A stretch of DNA of 64,000 nt, from NCBI GenBank assembly GCA_023957995.1, contig JAMLGK010000006.1, positions 62,001 through 126,000 of the forward strand, in the 5' to 3' direction. This document shows, piece by piece, positions 23,089-31,952 of this stretch. A program made the translations under genes and the position numbers. Source of the DNA: Microthrixaceae bacterium. GTDB lineage: Bacteria; Actinomycetota; Acidimicrobiia; Acidimicrobiales; Microtrichaceae. The stretch's first letter is position 1. The number at the start of each line of letters is the position of its first letter. The notes under the pieces were generated by a model, which made no database searches, was not told the origin of the DNA, and saw only the letters and a program-made list of their open reading frames with translations.

Positions 23089-23528
23089 CCGGACCCGGTC
23101 GCCGGAGGGGTGCCCAGCGGAACCACCTCGATGAGATGGTTCCAGCGACAACTCAGGCAGACCTCGACCGTGTAGGTCCGGGCATTGGGGCGACCGCCGT
23201 AGCGGTCCGTCAGCCGGCGCAGATCAGCCTGGTTCTCCACCACCCGGCCACCGGCGGGCAATCGGGGCGCAAAGACGAAGCGAACCAGGCGCAGGGTCGA
23301 CTCACCGCACAACGGACACGGAGCGGTTGCACGGCGCGAATGGTTCGCCCCGACCCGCAGGAGCTCGCGTTGCGCGTCGCACACATCGTTGCGCGACACC
23401 TCACCGGATCTCACCCGGCGAAGCAGGGCTCGGCGGGCCAGGCGGTAGTCCACGCTGCCGGGAACCCGGCCCTCTCTGCCCTCTGTGTCGGGCTGTAGGA
23501 AAGGCACGACCTGAAAGGCTACCGGCAT
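23073..23528 (-). CDS. DUF5318-family protein
   Basis: 151 residues. VDYRLARRALLRRVRSGEVSRNDVCDAQRELLRVGANHSRR, then CPLC and VCLSCRWNHL, match the actinobacterial DUF5318 family as I recall it; the two cysteine pairs probably bind zinc. The family gene lies next to ponA1 in mycobacteria, and here too a class A PBP is the next gene downstream. Function is unknown. ATG 23528 is preceded by GAGGTGG about 7 nt upstream; the frame is open further. The C-terminus (GSGSGSG) is encoded by a tandem DNA repeat. Confidence 0.8.
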   Translation of the reverse strand: MPVAFQVVPFLQPDTEGREGRVPGSVDYRLARRALLRRVRSGEVSRNDVCDAQRELLRVGANHSRRATAPCPLCGESTLRLVRFVFAPRLPAGGRVVENQADLRRLTDRYGGRPNARTYTVEVCLSCRWNHLIEVVPLGTPPATGSGSGSG

Positions 23529-23593
23529 CTGCGCCCCACCTCGACGGCGGCGGGGTCCGCCACGGGATGGGCTGGTTCCGCGAGAATTCGTCC

Positions 23594-24409
23594 ATGGTCG
23601 ACTCCCGCCGAACCCTGCGGCGGCATCCTTCCGCCGGAAACCTCTCGAGCCGACCGGCGCTCGTGGCACCCGATGATCCGCCGGTCACGTTGCCGCCCCC
23701 GTCGTTCCCCCATGGGGACGACACCGGTCCGGCCCGGGTGCGCCTGGGTCCTGACCTCGACGACGAATCGCTCATCAAACTCCTCGGCCCACTGGAGGGC
23801 CGACGGATCCTCGATCTGGGTTGTGGCTCCGGTTCCTCTTCCGTAGCGATGGCCGTCGCCGGAGCGAGGGTCATCGCAGTGGACGGTTCCACCGCCCGAC
23901 TCACGCGGGCCCGGCATGCAGCAGAGCTCGCAGAGGTCCGCGTGGAGTTCCACCACGGCGACCTGGCGGATCTCGCCTTCATCAGAGCCGACAGCATCGA
24001 CTCGGTTCTGGCGTCCTACTCCCTGGCGGGTGTCTCCGATCTCTCCCGGGTGTTCCGCCAGGTGCACCGCGTGCTGCAACCCGAGGGCGCGTTCGTGCTC
24101 TCGGTTCCCCACCCGATGTCCTTGATGGTCGACTGGGACCCCGAGATCGGCCCCACCCCGTGGCTCTCGAGGTCTGCCTGGGACACCGATTCGACGACCT
24201 GGGTCGTGGCGGGCGACGAGGGCCACGCGCAGATCCTCCAGATCTCGTCGTTGTTCACGACCCTGCACCGCAGCAACTTCCGCGTCGACGTCGTCGCAGA
24301 GCCCCGCCCGGAGGTTCCCACCGAGGAGTCCACCTCCCCACACCGCGACGCCATCCACGACTGGGTGCCGCCCACCCTGGTGATGCGTGCACGGAAGCTC
24401 GGTATCTGA
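23594..24409 (+). CDS. Class I SAM-dependent methyltransferase
   Basis: 271 residues. Motif I is ILDLGCGSGSSSVAMA near residue 78, followed by VIAVDGSTARLTRAR (motif II acidic end) and FVLSVPHPMSLMVD after VLQPEGA. The substrate is unknown; the PHP motif and the closing strand PPTLVMRARK are like those of small-molecule methyltransferases. ATG 23594 has GAGAAT 6 nt upstream, a near-match to the leaderless pattern. It is divergent from DUF5318. Confidence 0.85.
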   Translation: MVDSRRTLRRHPSAGNLSSRPALVAPDDPPVTLPPPSFPHGDDTGPARVRLGPDLDDESLIKLLGPLEGRRILDLGCGSGSSSVAMAVAGARVIAVDGSTARLTRARHAAELAEVRVEFHHGDLADLAFIRADSIDSVLASYSLAGVSDLSRVFRQVHRVLQPEGAFVLSVPHPMSLMVDWDPEIGPTPWLSRSAWDTDSTTWVVAGDEGHAQILQISSLFTTLHRSNFRVDVVAEPRPEVPTEESTSPHRDAIHDWVPPTLVMRARKLGI

Positions 24410-24475
24410 CGGGCGCGACGACCAACCAGGTTCGCCAGCCCGATCGGTCAGGGGAGGACGCTCGGCGGAGGACGC

Positions 24476-24982
24476 TCAGCCGCGGTGGGGCACGACCGTC
24501 ACCGGGCACTTGGCGTGACCGACCACGTAGTTGGTCACCGAGCCCAGGAGCAGACCGAGGAATCCTCCATGACCCCGCGCTCCGACCACCAGCTGGCGAG
24601 CTCCGGCGGAGGCCGAGATCAGCCTCTCTCCGGCATGACCCTCCACGGCATGCAACCCGACATCGATGTCGGTGAGCCGTCCCTCCGAGCGAACGACCTC
24701 CACCGCTTCTTCGAGTGACACCATCACCGCGGCTGCCAGATCGCTCGGATCCAACACCGCCACCTCGTAGCCGGTCGTCATGATCGGGGTCGAATAGGTA
24801 CCCACCACGTGCAACTCGCACGAGTGCGCTGCTGCATCGCTCGCAGCCCAACGAAGTGCATCCAGGGAGTTCTCGGAGCCGTCCACGCCCACCACGATCC
24901 CGCTCAGCTGCAGATCACCGGGCCGTTCACCGTCGTCAACCTGTTGCTCGTCGCGGGCTCCGGTCGGTTCCTGATCATCCAT
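24476..24982 (-). CDS. Universal stress protein (UspA family)
   Basis: 168 residues. After a 25-residue acidic, Gln-rich leader the Usp fold starts IVVGVDGSENSLDALRWAASDA and ends with ARQLVVGARGHGGFLGLLLGSVTNYVVGHAKCPVTVVP, which contains the ATP-binding G2XG9GS pattern. So it is likely an ATP-binding, FJ-type Usp. Its TAGGAT box 7 nt before ATG 24982 indicates a leaderless mRNA. Neighbours give no clue to the stress sensed. Confidence 0.92.
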   Translation of the reverse strand: MDDQEPTGARDEQQVDDGERPGDLQLSGIVVGVDGSENSLDALRWAASDAAAHSCELHVVGTYSTPIMTTGYEVAVLDPSDLAAAVMVSLEEAVEVVRSEGRLTDIDVGLHAVEGHAGERLISASAGARQLVVGARGHGGFLGLLLGSVTNYVVGHAKCPVTVVPHRG

Positions 24983-24989
24983 GGCCCAG

Positions 24990-24995
24990 ATCCTA
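24990..24995 (-). promoter_or_regulatory. -10 hexamer TAGGAT of leaderless usp gene
   Basis: On the minus strand TAGGAT is followed by 7 nt and ATG 24982. Confidence 0.55.
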
Positions 24996-25027
24996 GATCG
25001 GTCCCAGAGATGGCGGATCAGCGCTGT

Positions 25028-26410
25028 TCAGCTGCGTTCGGCCCACCAGCGGTCCAGCTCGGACAGAGCGGCGGCCTCGCCCAACGGTCCGTTCTCGACG
25101 CGCAGTTCCAACAGATGGTCCAACGCCTCCCCGACGACGGGGCCACCCGCAATCCCCAGGTGTTCCATCACCTTGCGACCATCGATGTCCGGCCGGATCG
25201 CCTCGAGCTCCTCGCGTTCACGAAGCTCTGCGATCCGATCCTCCAACTCATCGATACGACGGCCGAGAGCCTCGGCCTTGCGCTTGTTCCTCGTGGTGCA
25301 GTCGGCTCTGGTCAACGCCAGCAACTCGTCGAGCAGCGGGCCCGCATCCCGCACGAACCGACGAACCGCGGAGTCGGTCCAGCCCAACTGGTAGGTGTGC
25401 ATCCGAAGGTGGAGATAGACCAGCCGTTCGACGTCGTCGATCATGTCGTTGCTGAAACGCAACGCCTTCATGCGCTTGCGGGTCATGCGCGCTCCCACCA
25501 CCTCGTGGTGGTGGAACGACACGCCCTTGGAGCCGATCGAGCGCGTGCGCGGCTTGCCGACGTCGTGGAACAACGCGGCGAGGCGCACCCGCAGCTCCAC
25601 CGGCGACTGGCGCACCACCGCGATCGTGTGCGCCAGGACGTCCTTGTGGCGGTGGATCGGGTCCTGTTCCACCCGCATCGCAGGCAGCTCCGGCAGGATC
25701 ACTTCGGCCAGGCCGTGGTCCGACAGGAACCAGAGACCCGCCGAGGGATCCTCGACCATGACCAGTTTGCAGAGCTCGTCGCGGATGCGCTCAGGCGACA
25801 CGATGCCGATCCGTTCCGCCCCAGCAGCCACCGCTTCGACCAGGGAGTCATCACACCGGAGATCGAACCTCGCCACGAAGCGCGCCGCTCGCATCATCCT
25901 GAGCGGGTCGTCGGTGAACGAGACCACCGCGTCCAGTGGAGTCCTCAGCCGCTTGTGCAGCAGGTCCTCGAGGCCATCGAAGGGGTCGACCAGGCGAGGA
26001 TCATCACCGGTCACCTCGAGAGCCATGGCGTTGATCGTGAAGTCCCGCCGGGACAGGTCCGTCTCCAGATCCGTCCCGCGGAACACCACCGTGGGCTTGC
26101 GGCTCTCGGGGTCGTACTCCTCGGCCCTGTGGGTGGTGATCTCGATGTTGTCCCCGCCGATCGACAAGCCGATCGTTCCGAACTTCTCACCCTGGGACCA
26201 CAGTGAGTCCGCCAACGGAGCCACGAGCTCCTTGGTCTGTTCCGGTGTTGCATCGGTGGTCAGATCGAGGTCGTCGTGTGCGACGCCCCCCGGGACGAAG
26301 AGGTCGCGCACGACCCCGCCGACGAGATACAGCGAGTGGCCGGCCTCGTCGAAACGCGCGGCCAACGGATCGAGCCGTTCGATGATTCCACTGGCGCGCT
26401 CGGGGATCAT
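25028..26410 (-). CDS. cca: CCA-adding tRNA nucleotidyltransferase with HD domain
   Basis: 460 residues. The class II nucleotidyltransferase head has YLVGGVVRDLF and HDDLDLTTDA (metal Asp pair), RRDFTINAMAL and DPLRMMRAARFVARF. An HD domain follows (LRVRLAALFHDVGKPRTR). It repairs or completes tRNA 3' ends; the tRNA-Ile gene in this window lacks an encoded CCA, so such an enzyme is needed. The mycobacterial counterpart sits at the same place near the origin. A TACTGT box 7 nt before ATG 26410 indicates leaderless translation. Confidence 0.95.
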   Translation of the reverse strand: MIPERASGIIERLDPLAARFDEAGHSLYLVGGVVRDLFVPGGVAHDDLDLTTDATPEQTKELVAPLADSLWSQGEKFGTIGLSIGGDNIEITTHRAEEYDPESRKPTVVFRGTDLETDLSRRDFTINAMALEVTGDDPRLVDPFDGLEDLLHKRLRTPLDAVVSFTDDPLRMMRAARFVARFDLRCDDSLVEAVAAGAERIGIVSPERIRDELCKLVMVEDPSAGLWFLSDHGLAEVILPELPAMRVEQDPIHRHKDVLAHTIAVVRQSPVELRVRLAALFHDVGKPRTRSIGSKGVSFHHHEVVGARMTRKRMKALRFSNDMIDDVERLVYLHLRMHTYQLGWTDSAVRRFVRDAGPLLDELLALTRADCTTRNKRKAEALGRRIDELEDRIAELREREELEAIRPDIDGRKVMEHLGIAGGPVVGEALDHLLELRVENGPLGEAAALSELDRWWAERS

Positions 26411-26417
26411 GCCGCGG

Positions 26418-26423
26418 ACAGTA
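26418..26423 (-). promoter_or_regulatory. -10 hexamer TACTGT of leaderless cca
   Basis: On the minus strand TACTGT is followed by 7 nt and ATG 26410. Confidence 0.5.
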
Positions 26424-26453
26424 CCCGCCGACAGGCCGTGGCCCCGAAGCCTC

Positions 26454-27464
26454 TCACCCGCCCAGTCGGTGACGGGCCTCCACGGCCACGTCCACGAACT
26501 CCGATCCCGGCCCGCCGGAAGTGGGTGCCTCCGGGTGCAACTGCACCCCTCCCAACGACGCCACCATCGCGGCTGAGCAATCCGCCAGTGCGTTCAGGTC
26601 GTACCCACCCTCCAACAGCGCGGCGACGCGACCTGTTGGCGCCAGCGACCGGAGGTCCGCGGTGATGTCCCCGACGTCACCGGAGGTGAGCGCGAGGTCG
26701 CAGAGCGGATCGGACCGGTGGGCATCGAAGCCCGCCGAGATCAACATCCAGTCGGCGCCGAAACTCTCGATCGCGGGTGCCACGAGCTCGGCGATGGACC
26801 GGCGGTAGTGCTCGCCGGTGGCACCCGCGGGCAGCGGCACGTTGATCGTCGTACCGGGCGCACCGGGGCCTCCGGACTCGTGCACCCCACCCGAGTACGG
26901 ATAGTGGGGGCTCTGGTGCCACGACACGTACAGCACCCCGGGCTCGTCGAAGAAGATGTCCTGGGTTCCGTTGCCGTGGTGCGCGTCTATGTCGACCACC
27001 ACCACACGCTCTCCGCCTTCGCGGAGTTTCGCAGCGGCGACCGCGATGTGGTTGTAGACGCAGAAGCCCATCGCGACATCCGACGTGGCGTGGTGACCGG
27101 GAGGTCGCACAGCCACGAAGGCCGCCGTGCCCAGCCCGCCGGACAGACGCTCGATCGCGGAGAGGAGGATGCCGCTCCCCCGCCTCGCCAGTTCCTCGGA
27201 GCGACTCGAGAGCACGGTGTCGGAGTCGATGTGGCCACCGCCGTTGGCGCAGAACCGTTCGATGGTGGCGAGGTACTCCGGGGGGTGCACCGCCTGCAGC
27301 TCGTCGTCGGTCGCCGGGCGTCCCTCGATGGGCAGCAGGAGATCACGCAGATGGTGAGCGGCGATCCCTGCATCGACCGCATCGAGGCGCGCTGGCCGCT
27401 CGGGGTGACCGCGACCTGTCAGGTGCTCCCCGAACACCTCCTCGCACGAATACAGGACCGTCAC
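26454..27464 (-). CDS. Histone deacetylase/acetoin-utilisation family deacetylase
   Basis: 336 residues. The fold is clear from HPERPARLDAVDAGI, AVRPPGHHATSDVAMGFCVYNHIAVAA (catalytic His pair), VVVVDIDAHHGNGTQDIFF (zinc ligands Asp and His), YVSWHQSPHYPYSGG and LISAGFDAHRSDPL (third zinc ligand Asp). Bacterial members deacetylate acetylpolyamines or proteins; the substrate is unknown. The adjacent divergent gene is a GNAT acetyltransferase, so an acetylation/deacetylation pair is possible but only suggested by position. GTG 27464 is supported by TAGCTT 7 nt upstream; a longer frame is rejected. Confidence 0.92.
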   Translation of the reverse strand: MTVLYSCEEVFGEHLTGRGHPERPARLDAVDAGIAAHHLRDLLLPIEGRPATDDELQAVHPPEYLATIERFCANGGGHIDSDTVLSSRSEELARRGSGILLSAIERLSGGLGTAAFVAVRPPGHHATSDVAMGFCVYNHIAVAAAKLREGGERVVVVDIDAHHGNGTQDIFFDEPGVLYVSWHQSPHYPYSGGVHESGGPGAPGTTINVPLPAGATGEHYRRSIAELVAPAIESFGADWMLISAGFDAHRSDPLCDLALTSGDVGDITADLRSLAPTGRVAALLEGGYDLNALADCSAAMVASLGGVQLHPEAPTSGGPGSEFVDVAVEARHRLGG

Positions 27465-27471
27465 ACCAACG

Positions 27472-27477
27472 AAGCTA
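27472..27477 (-). promoter_or_regulatory. -10 hexamer TAGCTT of leaderless deacetylase gene
   Basis: On the minus strand TAGCTT is followed by 7 nt and GTG 27464. Confidence 0.5.
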
Positions 27478-27512
27478 CCCGCAGCGCCTCCCTGACCCTC
27501 AGGACGCGGAAC

Positions 27513-27518
27513 TACGAT
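27513..27518 (+). promoter_or_regulatory. -10 hexamer TACGAT of the GNAT-DUF6049 operon
   Basis: TACGAT would start transcription near 27525. AGGAGG at 27549-27554, 9 nt before ATG 27564, then serves as ribosome-binding site, so this transcript has a leader. Confidence 0.45.
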
Positions 27519-27563
27519 CCGGTCGGGTGCATCAATCGCGCCCCATCCAGGAGGCAACCGGTC

Positions 27564-28286
27564 ATGTTGACCCGCGAGACGATCACCGTCGGCGCAGAGC
27601 GGTTCCGCGTCACGCCCTGGCACGCCGGGACCGGGGTCGCCCACCTGGCGCTGGCCCCCAGACAGGTACCGCCGCAGGTGGATTCACTGCGTTCGGTACT
27701 CGAGACCCTGCGTGAACGCGGCTACGACCGAGTGATCACATCGGCCATGGCCGAGACCGAGACGGCGCCGTTCGAGGCGCTCGGCTTCGTGGAGGACGAC
27801 CGCCTGCACGTGCTCGAGTTCCGGTTGGACCAATCGGAACGTCAACTGCCGGACAGGCCTCGCGAGATCAAGCTGCGCCGTGCAGGTCGAGCCGATCGTG
27901 AGCGGGCACTCGCACTGGATGCCCAGGCCTTCGAACCGTTCTGGCGACTTGACGCCGAGGGTCTGGCCGACGCGGAGGAGGCCACACCCCACAGTCGTTT
28001 CCGTGTCGCCACGATCGACCGAACGGTGGCCGGCTATGCCATCACCGGGCGCGGAGGGGACTCCGGATTCCTCCAGCGGCTCGCCACCGATCCGCGCTAC
28101 CAGCGCAGGGGTGTCGCCACGGCGTTGGTCGGCGACAGCCTGCGTTGGTGTGCCCGGCACCGCGCCCGGCAGGTGTTCGTGAACACCCAGGTCGTCAACA
28201 AGGCCGCCCTTGCGTTGTACCTGTCGCTCGGCTTCGTGGCGACGGACCATGATCTGATCGTGCTCTCGTGGTCGACACATAGATGA
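27564..28286 (+). CDS. GNAT-family N-acetyltransferase
   Basis: 240 residues. The C-terminal GNAT domain is clear: IKLRRAGRADRERALALDAQAF, ATIDRTVAGYAITG, and the acetyl-CoA motif LQRLATDPRYQRRGVATALVGDSLRWC followed by VNKAALALYLSLGFVAT. The N-terminal 110 residues (GYDRVITSAMAETETAPFEALGFVEDDRLHVLEF) look like a second, degenerate GNAT half. It opens the cluster leading to DUF6049 and the kinase: its TGA overlaps the next ATG. Substrate unknown. In mycobacteria a Nudix gene (mutT4) occupies roughly this slot, as I recall. Confidence 0.87.
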   Translation: MLTRETITVGAERFRVTPWHAGTGVAHLALAPRQVPPQVDSLRSVLETLRERGYDRVITSAMAETETAPFEALGFVEDDRLHVLEFRLDQSERQLPDRPREIKLRRAGRADRERALALDAQAFEPFWRLDAEGLADAEEATPHSRFRVATIDRTVAGYAITGRGGDSGFLQRLATDPRYQRRGVATALVGDSLRWCARHRARQVFVNTQVVNKAALALYLSLGFVATDHDLIVLSWSTHR

Positions 28287-30409
28287 GCAGAGCTCCCGCC
28301 CGGTGGGCTGGTCCCGAGCGTCGCCGTCCCCGTAGCCGTCGCCGTCGTCGACACCCGGGGCGGTGGCCGGTGACCGCACTGCTCGCAATCGCATTCGTGC
28401 TCATGTCGCCGGGCCTCGCCGGGTCTGCGTCGGCAGCAGCCGTCGGTGACGCACCCGAGCGGGCAACCGAGGAACTCGAGATAACTGCGGTGAGCCCCTG
28501 GGTGGAAGCAGAGGGCACCTTCGAGGTGAGCTTCTCGATCCCGCGCGACTGGCCGCTCGACGTTCTGGTGACGGCGACGATCCAGCAACGGCTCCGGCCC
28601 GGATCCGGCGATCTCCGCTCGAGTACCGACCGCTTGTTGGCCGAGGAGGAGAGCACCCGGAACCTGCAGGCACCGATCGCGTTCGACCTGGCGTCCCTGG
28701 TCGACGGATCAGGCTCGGCTCTGTTGCAGATCCCGATCCGCTCCAGCAGTGGGGACAACGCGCGACAGCTCATCCCCAATGCCGGAATCCACCCCGTGGA
28801 ACTCGAGGTGACCGACTCCGGTGGCCAACTCCTGGCCTCGTCGACGGTCTACCTGAACCGCCTGCCCGTGCTCCCCCGGACCGGCCGCGACGACCAGCCC
28901 GCGCGCACCTCGCTGCAATTGCTGGCCGGATTGGACTCCGGACCTGCACTGGGACCCGACGGTGAACCCTCACTGTCGACCGAGGAGCGCCTGGCGATGG
29001 CCCCCTGGCAGGAACTGATCCAGACCAACGTCGACCTTCCGCTCACGGTGGCGCTCAGGCCCAACACCCTCCTGGCGCTCCAACGGAGTCCCGAGAGTTC
29101 CGATCGCGCCTTTCTGACCGAGTTGTCCGGGGACACCGCCCTCACGATCTCGCCCCAGTCCTATGTCCGCGTGGACGCGGCCGGACTCGAACGAACCGGC
29201 TCGGGCGAACTGGCCCGCCAGGTGCGCCTGGGCACATCCACACTCGGCGATCTCACCTCGGGCCCGCCCAACGGCCCCTGGATCCTCGACGACACCGTCG
29301 ACGTCGACTCCGCGCAGGTGCTGGCGGGTATGGGCGTATCGCACCTGGTGGTCTCGGAGGACCGACTCGAACTCGACGGTCAGGGCGAGGACGACGACGA
29401 ATCAACCGCGGCGTCGGGCGACCTGTTGCGCCATCGCACCTTCGCACTCTCGGGCGTACCGGGAATGTCGGTGTCGACCTACGACGCTGCCGCCAGTCGG
29501 CTGCTCGTGTCACCGGGTACACCCGCAGCGCTGACAGCACACCGGGTCACCACCGCGCTCATCGCCAGCTGGTTCGACGCCATCGAGGACGGCCCAGAGG
29601 CCTTCCCGGGGGTGTCGGCCGCGCTTCTCGTGTCACCGGACGTCGATCATGCTGTCCTGCAGTCACTGGTGACGTCGGTGACCGCCGAGGGCCCCCTGGA
29701 GGTGGCCGAACCGCCCGAACCGAGCCACGACGGTGACGGATCACCCATCACCGCCGGGCTCGCGGAACGCGAACCGGAGAATCTCGACAACGTCGTCAGC
29801 CGGATGCGGGGCGTCTCAGAAGACATCGACGGATTCCGTTCCATGACCGGTCCCGACAATCCCCTGGCCGCGCAGTGGGACCTGCTCAACGACCAGACAC
29901 CGGCGAGTTCTGCAGGACCGACCTCCCGCAGCGCCACCTGGAACGGCATCGAGGGATCGATCGACCAGCAGTTGGCTCGCATAGAGACGCCTCCGCGCCG
30001 CACGGTCGTGCTGACCGCTCGTACCGGTTCGATCCCGGTGCGTATCCGCAACGACCTCGATGGCGACGTGCGATTGCGGATGACCGCGAGATCACCCCGG
30101 CTGGACTTTCCCGACGGTCCGACGACCGAGGTGCTGCTGACCCCCGGCCTCAACCGGATCGACCTGCCAGTGGAGGTGCAGGCACCGGGATCGTCCTTGC
30201 TGAGGATCGAACTCACCTCACCCGACTCGTCACTCGCGCTGCGCGAGGTGACCGTCACGGTCCGCTCATCGTCCATCTCGGGTGTCGGTGCGGCCCTGTC
30301 GGTGCTGTCGGTGCTGGTCCTCGCCCTGTGGTGGACCCGCACCTTCAGAGCTCGCCGCAGTACCGTTGCAGCACAGGGGTCCACTGGATCGGGTGACGGT
30401 GAACAGTGA
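28283..30409 (+). CDS. DUF6049-like exported membrane-anchored protein
   Basis: 708 residues: a very basic N-terminus, a signal peptide (VTALLAIAFVLMSPGLAGSASA), a large extracytoplasmic part with beta-rich and low-complexity stretches, and a single C-terminal membrane helix (VGAALSVLSVLVLALWW) with a short basic tail. Position and topology match the mycobacterial Rv3909 family, which precedes MviN; there it is implicated in envelope biology, with unknown activity. I see no enzyme motif. It is coupled to the GNAT gene by ATGA and lies just upstream of the kinase gene. Confidence 0.75.
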   Translation: MSRAPARWAGPERRRPRSRRRRRHPGRWPVTALLAIAFVLMSPGLAGSASAAAVGDAPERATEELEITAVSPWVEAEGTFEVSFSIPRDWPLDVLVTATIQQRLRPGSGDLRSSTDRLLAEEESTRNLQAPIAFDLASLVDGSGSALLQIPIRSSSGDNARQLIPNAGIHPVELEVTDSGGQLLASSTVYLNRLPVLPRTGRDDQPARTSLQLLAGLDSGPALGPDGEPSLSTEERLAMAPWQELIQTNVDLPLTVALRPNTLLALQRSPESSDRAFLTELSGDTALTISPQSYVRVDAAGLERTGSGELARQVRLGTSTLGDLTSGPPNGPWILDDTVDVDSAQVLAGMGVSHLVVSEDRLELDGQGEDDDESTAASGDLLRHRTFALSGVPGMSVSTYDAAASRLLVSPGTPAALTAHRVTTALIASWFDAIEDGPEAFPGVSAALLVSPDVDHAVLQSLVTSVTAEGPLEVAEPPEPSHDGDGSPITAGLAEREPENLDNVVSRMRGVSEDIDGFRSMTGPDNPLAAQWDLLNDQTPASSAGPTSRSATWNGIEGSIDQQLARIETPPRRTVVLTARTGSIPVRIRNDLDGDVRLRMTARSPRLDFPDGPTTEVLLTPGLNRIDLPVEVQAPGSSLLRIELTSPDSSLALREVTVTVRSSSISGVGAALSVLSVLVLALWWTRTFRARRSTVAAQGSTGSGDGEQ

Positions 30410-30422
30410 GCGGGGTCCGCAG

Positions 30423-31952
30423 ATGAGCGAAGACGCCACCACCGAGACCCCACGGAACTCTCCCGGACTCGTACCGGCAGGCACCGTCATCGCCTCGCGC
30501 TACCGGCTCGTGAGTCCGCTCGGCCAGGGTGGAATGGCACAGGTCTTCGAGGCCGTGGACGAAACCCTGGGTCGCAGGGTGGCGGTCAAGGTTCTCCATC
30601 CCCACCTGGCGGGTGACGAGACCTTCGTGCGCCGGTTCCGCCAGGAGGCGATAGCGGCTGCGAGGCTCACCCACCCGGGCATCGTCGGTGTGTACGACAC
30701 CTGCTCGGATGGCAACTACGAGGCGATCGTGATGGAGCTGCTCGACGCGCGGACGCTGCGCGAGGTTCTCGACGAGCGCGGCACCCTGGATTCAGAGAGC
30801 GTCAGGCGCATCGGACTGCGGCTCCTCGACGCCCTCGAGACCGCGCACAACTCGGGCCTCGTGCACCGCGACATCAAGCCGTCGAACATCCTGTTGTGCA
30901 CCGACGGACGGGTGAAGATCGCGGACTTCGGAATCGCCAAGGCCGATGATCACACCGAGCTCACGAGCGTGGGTTCGGTCGTGGGTACCGCGTCATACCT
31001 CTCGCCCGAACAACTCGAGGGTGACGTGGTCGACGGCCGCTCGGACCTCTATGCGCTCGGCCTGGTGATCTATGAGTGCCTCGCTGGTCGTCTGCCCTTC
31101 TCGGGCAACACCGGAGCCGCGGTGGCACTCGCGAGGCTTCACACCGACCCGGTGGACCCCCGGCGCTTCCGCTCCGAGGTGCCGCCCAGTCTCGCCACCA
31201 CGGTCATGCGGGCACTCCAGCGGGATCCGGACGACCGCTTCGCGGACGCGGCGGAGTTCCGTGCCGCTCTGCTCGAGACCCCGGTGCCCGCTCCGACTCC
31301 GGCCGTGGCGGCTCTCGGACCGGAACCTTCCCAGGAGGTGGCCGCAGAGCACGACGGGTTCGGTCGCTCCGAACGGCGCTGGCTGGTTCCTGCTCTGGGA
31401 ATTCTGATGGTCGGAGCGGCCCTTGTCGTCGCCGGTGCCCTTCTGCGCCAGAACACCGACAACCGTGTCACCCCACCGTCCACGCTTCCACCCACACCCA
31501 CACAGACCGGTTTCGCGGGCGCCACTGCCTTCGATCCTGCAGGCCTGGGAGAGCCCGGCGAGAACGATTCGTTGGCTCCCGCTGCCATCGACGGTGACCA
31601 TTCCACGGCCTGGCGCACCGAGCAGTACGAAACCCCGGACTTCTTCCCCGGCAAGGACGGTGTCGGGCTGGTGTTGCCACTCACCAGCACCTCTCTGCTC
31701 GACCAACTGACGATCGACAGCTCCCCGAACGGATGGTCGGGTGACATCCATCTGCTGGCCGACGGCGCGGAACCCGATCCGTCGGCACCGCCCGCGGCAA
31801 CTCTCACCGACGTACGTGGCCGTCTGGAGGTGCCCCTCGGTGGCGCACGCGCCGACGCCGTGTTCATCTGGATCACCAACCTGGGTGATGGCGACGGAGC
31901 CCATGGGGTGGAGATATTCGAGGTCGCGGTGGAGGGCACCGCCCTTGGCTGA
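30423..31952 (+). CDS. Transmembrane Ser/Thr protein kinase with MviN-type ectodomain
   Basis: 509 residues. The kinase domain is complete: GQGGMAQVF loop (34-42), Lys56 in VAVKVL, Glu75, HRDIKPSN with Asp150, DFG 168-170 and SPE 194-196. A helix at 321-341 crosses the membrane, and residues 360-509 form an outer beta domain with STAWRTEQY and KDGVGLVLPL. Mycobacterial MviN (Rv3910) carries MurJ, a pseudokinase and a similar ectodomain in this place. Here MurJ is missing and the kinase looks active. ATG 30423 lies 13 bp after the DUF6049 stop. Confidence 0.9.
   Translation: MSEDATTETPRNSPGLVPAGTVIASRYRLVSPLGQGGMAQVFEAVDETLGRRVAVKVLHPHLAGDETFVRRFRQEAIAAARLTHPGIVGVYDTCSDGNYEAIVMELLDARTLREVLDERGTLDSESVRRIGLRLLDALETAHNSGLVHRDIKPSNILLCTDGRVKIADFGIAKADDHTELTSVGSVVGTASYLSPEQLEGDVVDGRSDLYALGLVIYECLAGRLPFSGNTGAAVALARLHTDPVDPRRFRSEVPPSLATTVMRALQRDPDDRFADAAEFRAALLETPVPAPTPAVAALGPEPSQEVAAEHDGFGRSERRWLVPALGILMVGAALVVAGALLRQNTDNRVTPPSTLPPTPTQTGFAGATAFDPAGLGEPGENDSLAPAAIDGDHSTAWRTEQYETPDFFPGKDGVGLVLPLTSTSLLDQLTIDSSPNGWSGDIHLLADGAEPDPSAPPAATLTDVRGRLEVPLGGARADAVFIWITNLGDGDGAHGVEIFEVAVEGTALG

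Noticed and set aside
26718..28286. A 522-codon plus-strand frame covering the deacetylase antisense and the GNAT gene
   Set aside because: Only the part from ATG 27564, with AGGAGG, encodes a known domain; the rest is antisense to a conserved gene.
30282..30422. Longer start for the kinase gene inside the DUF6049 gene
   Set aside because: It would overlap a conserved membrane helix coding region by over 120 bp; ATG 30423 after the stop is simpler.
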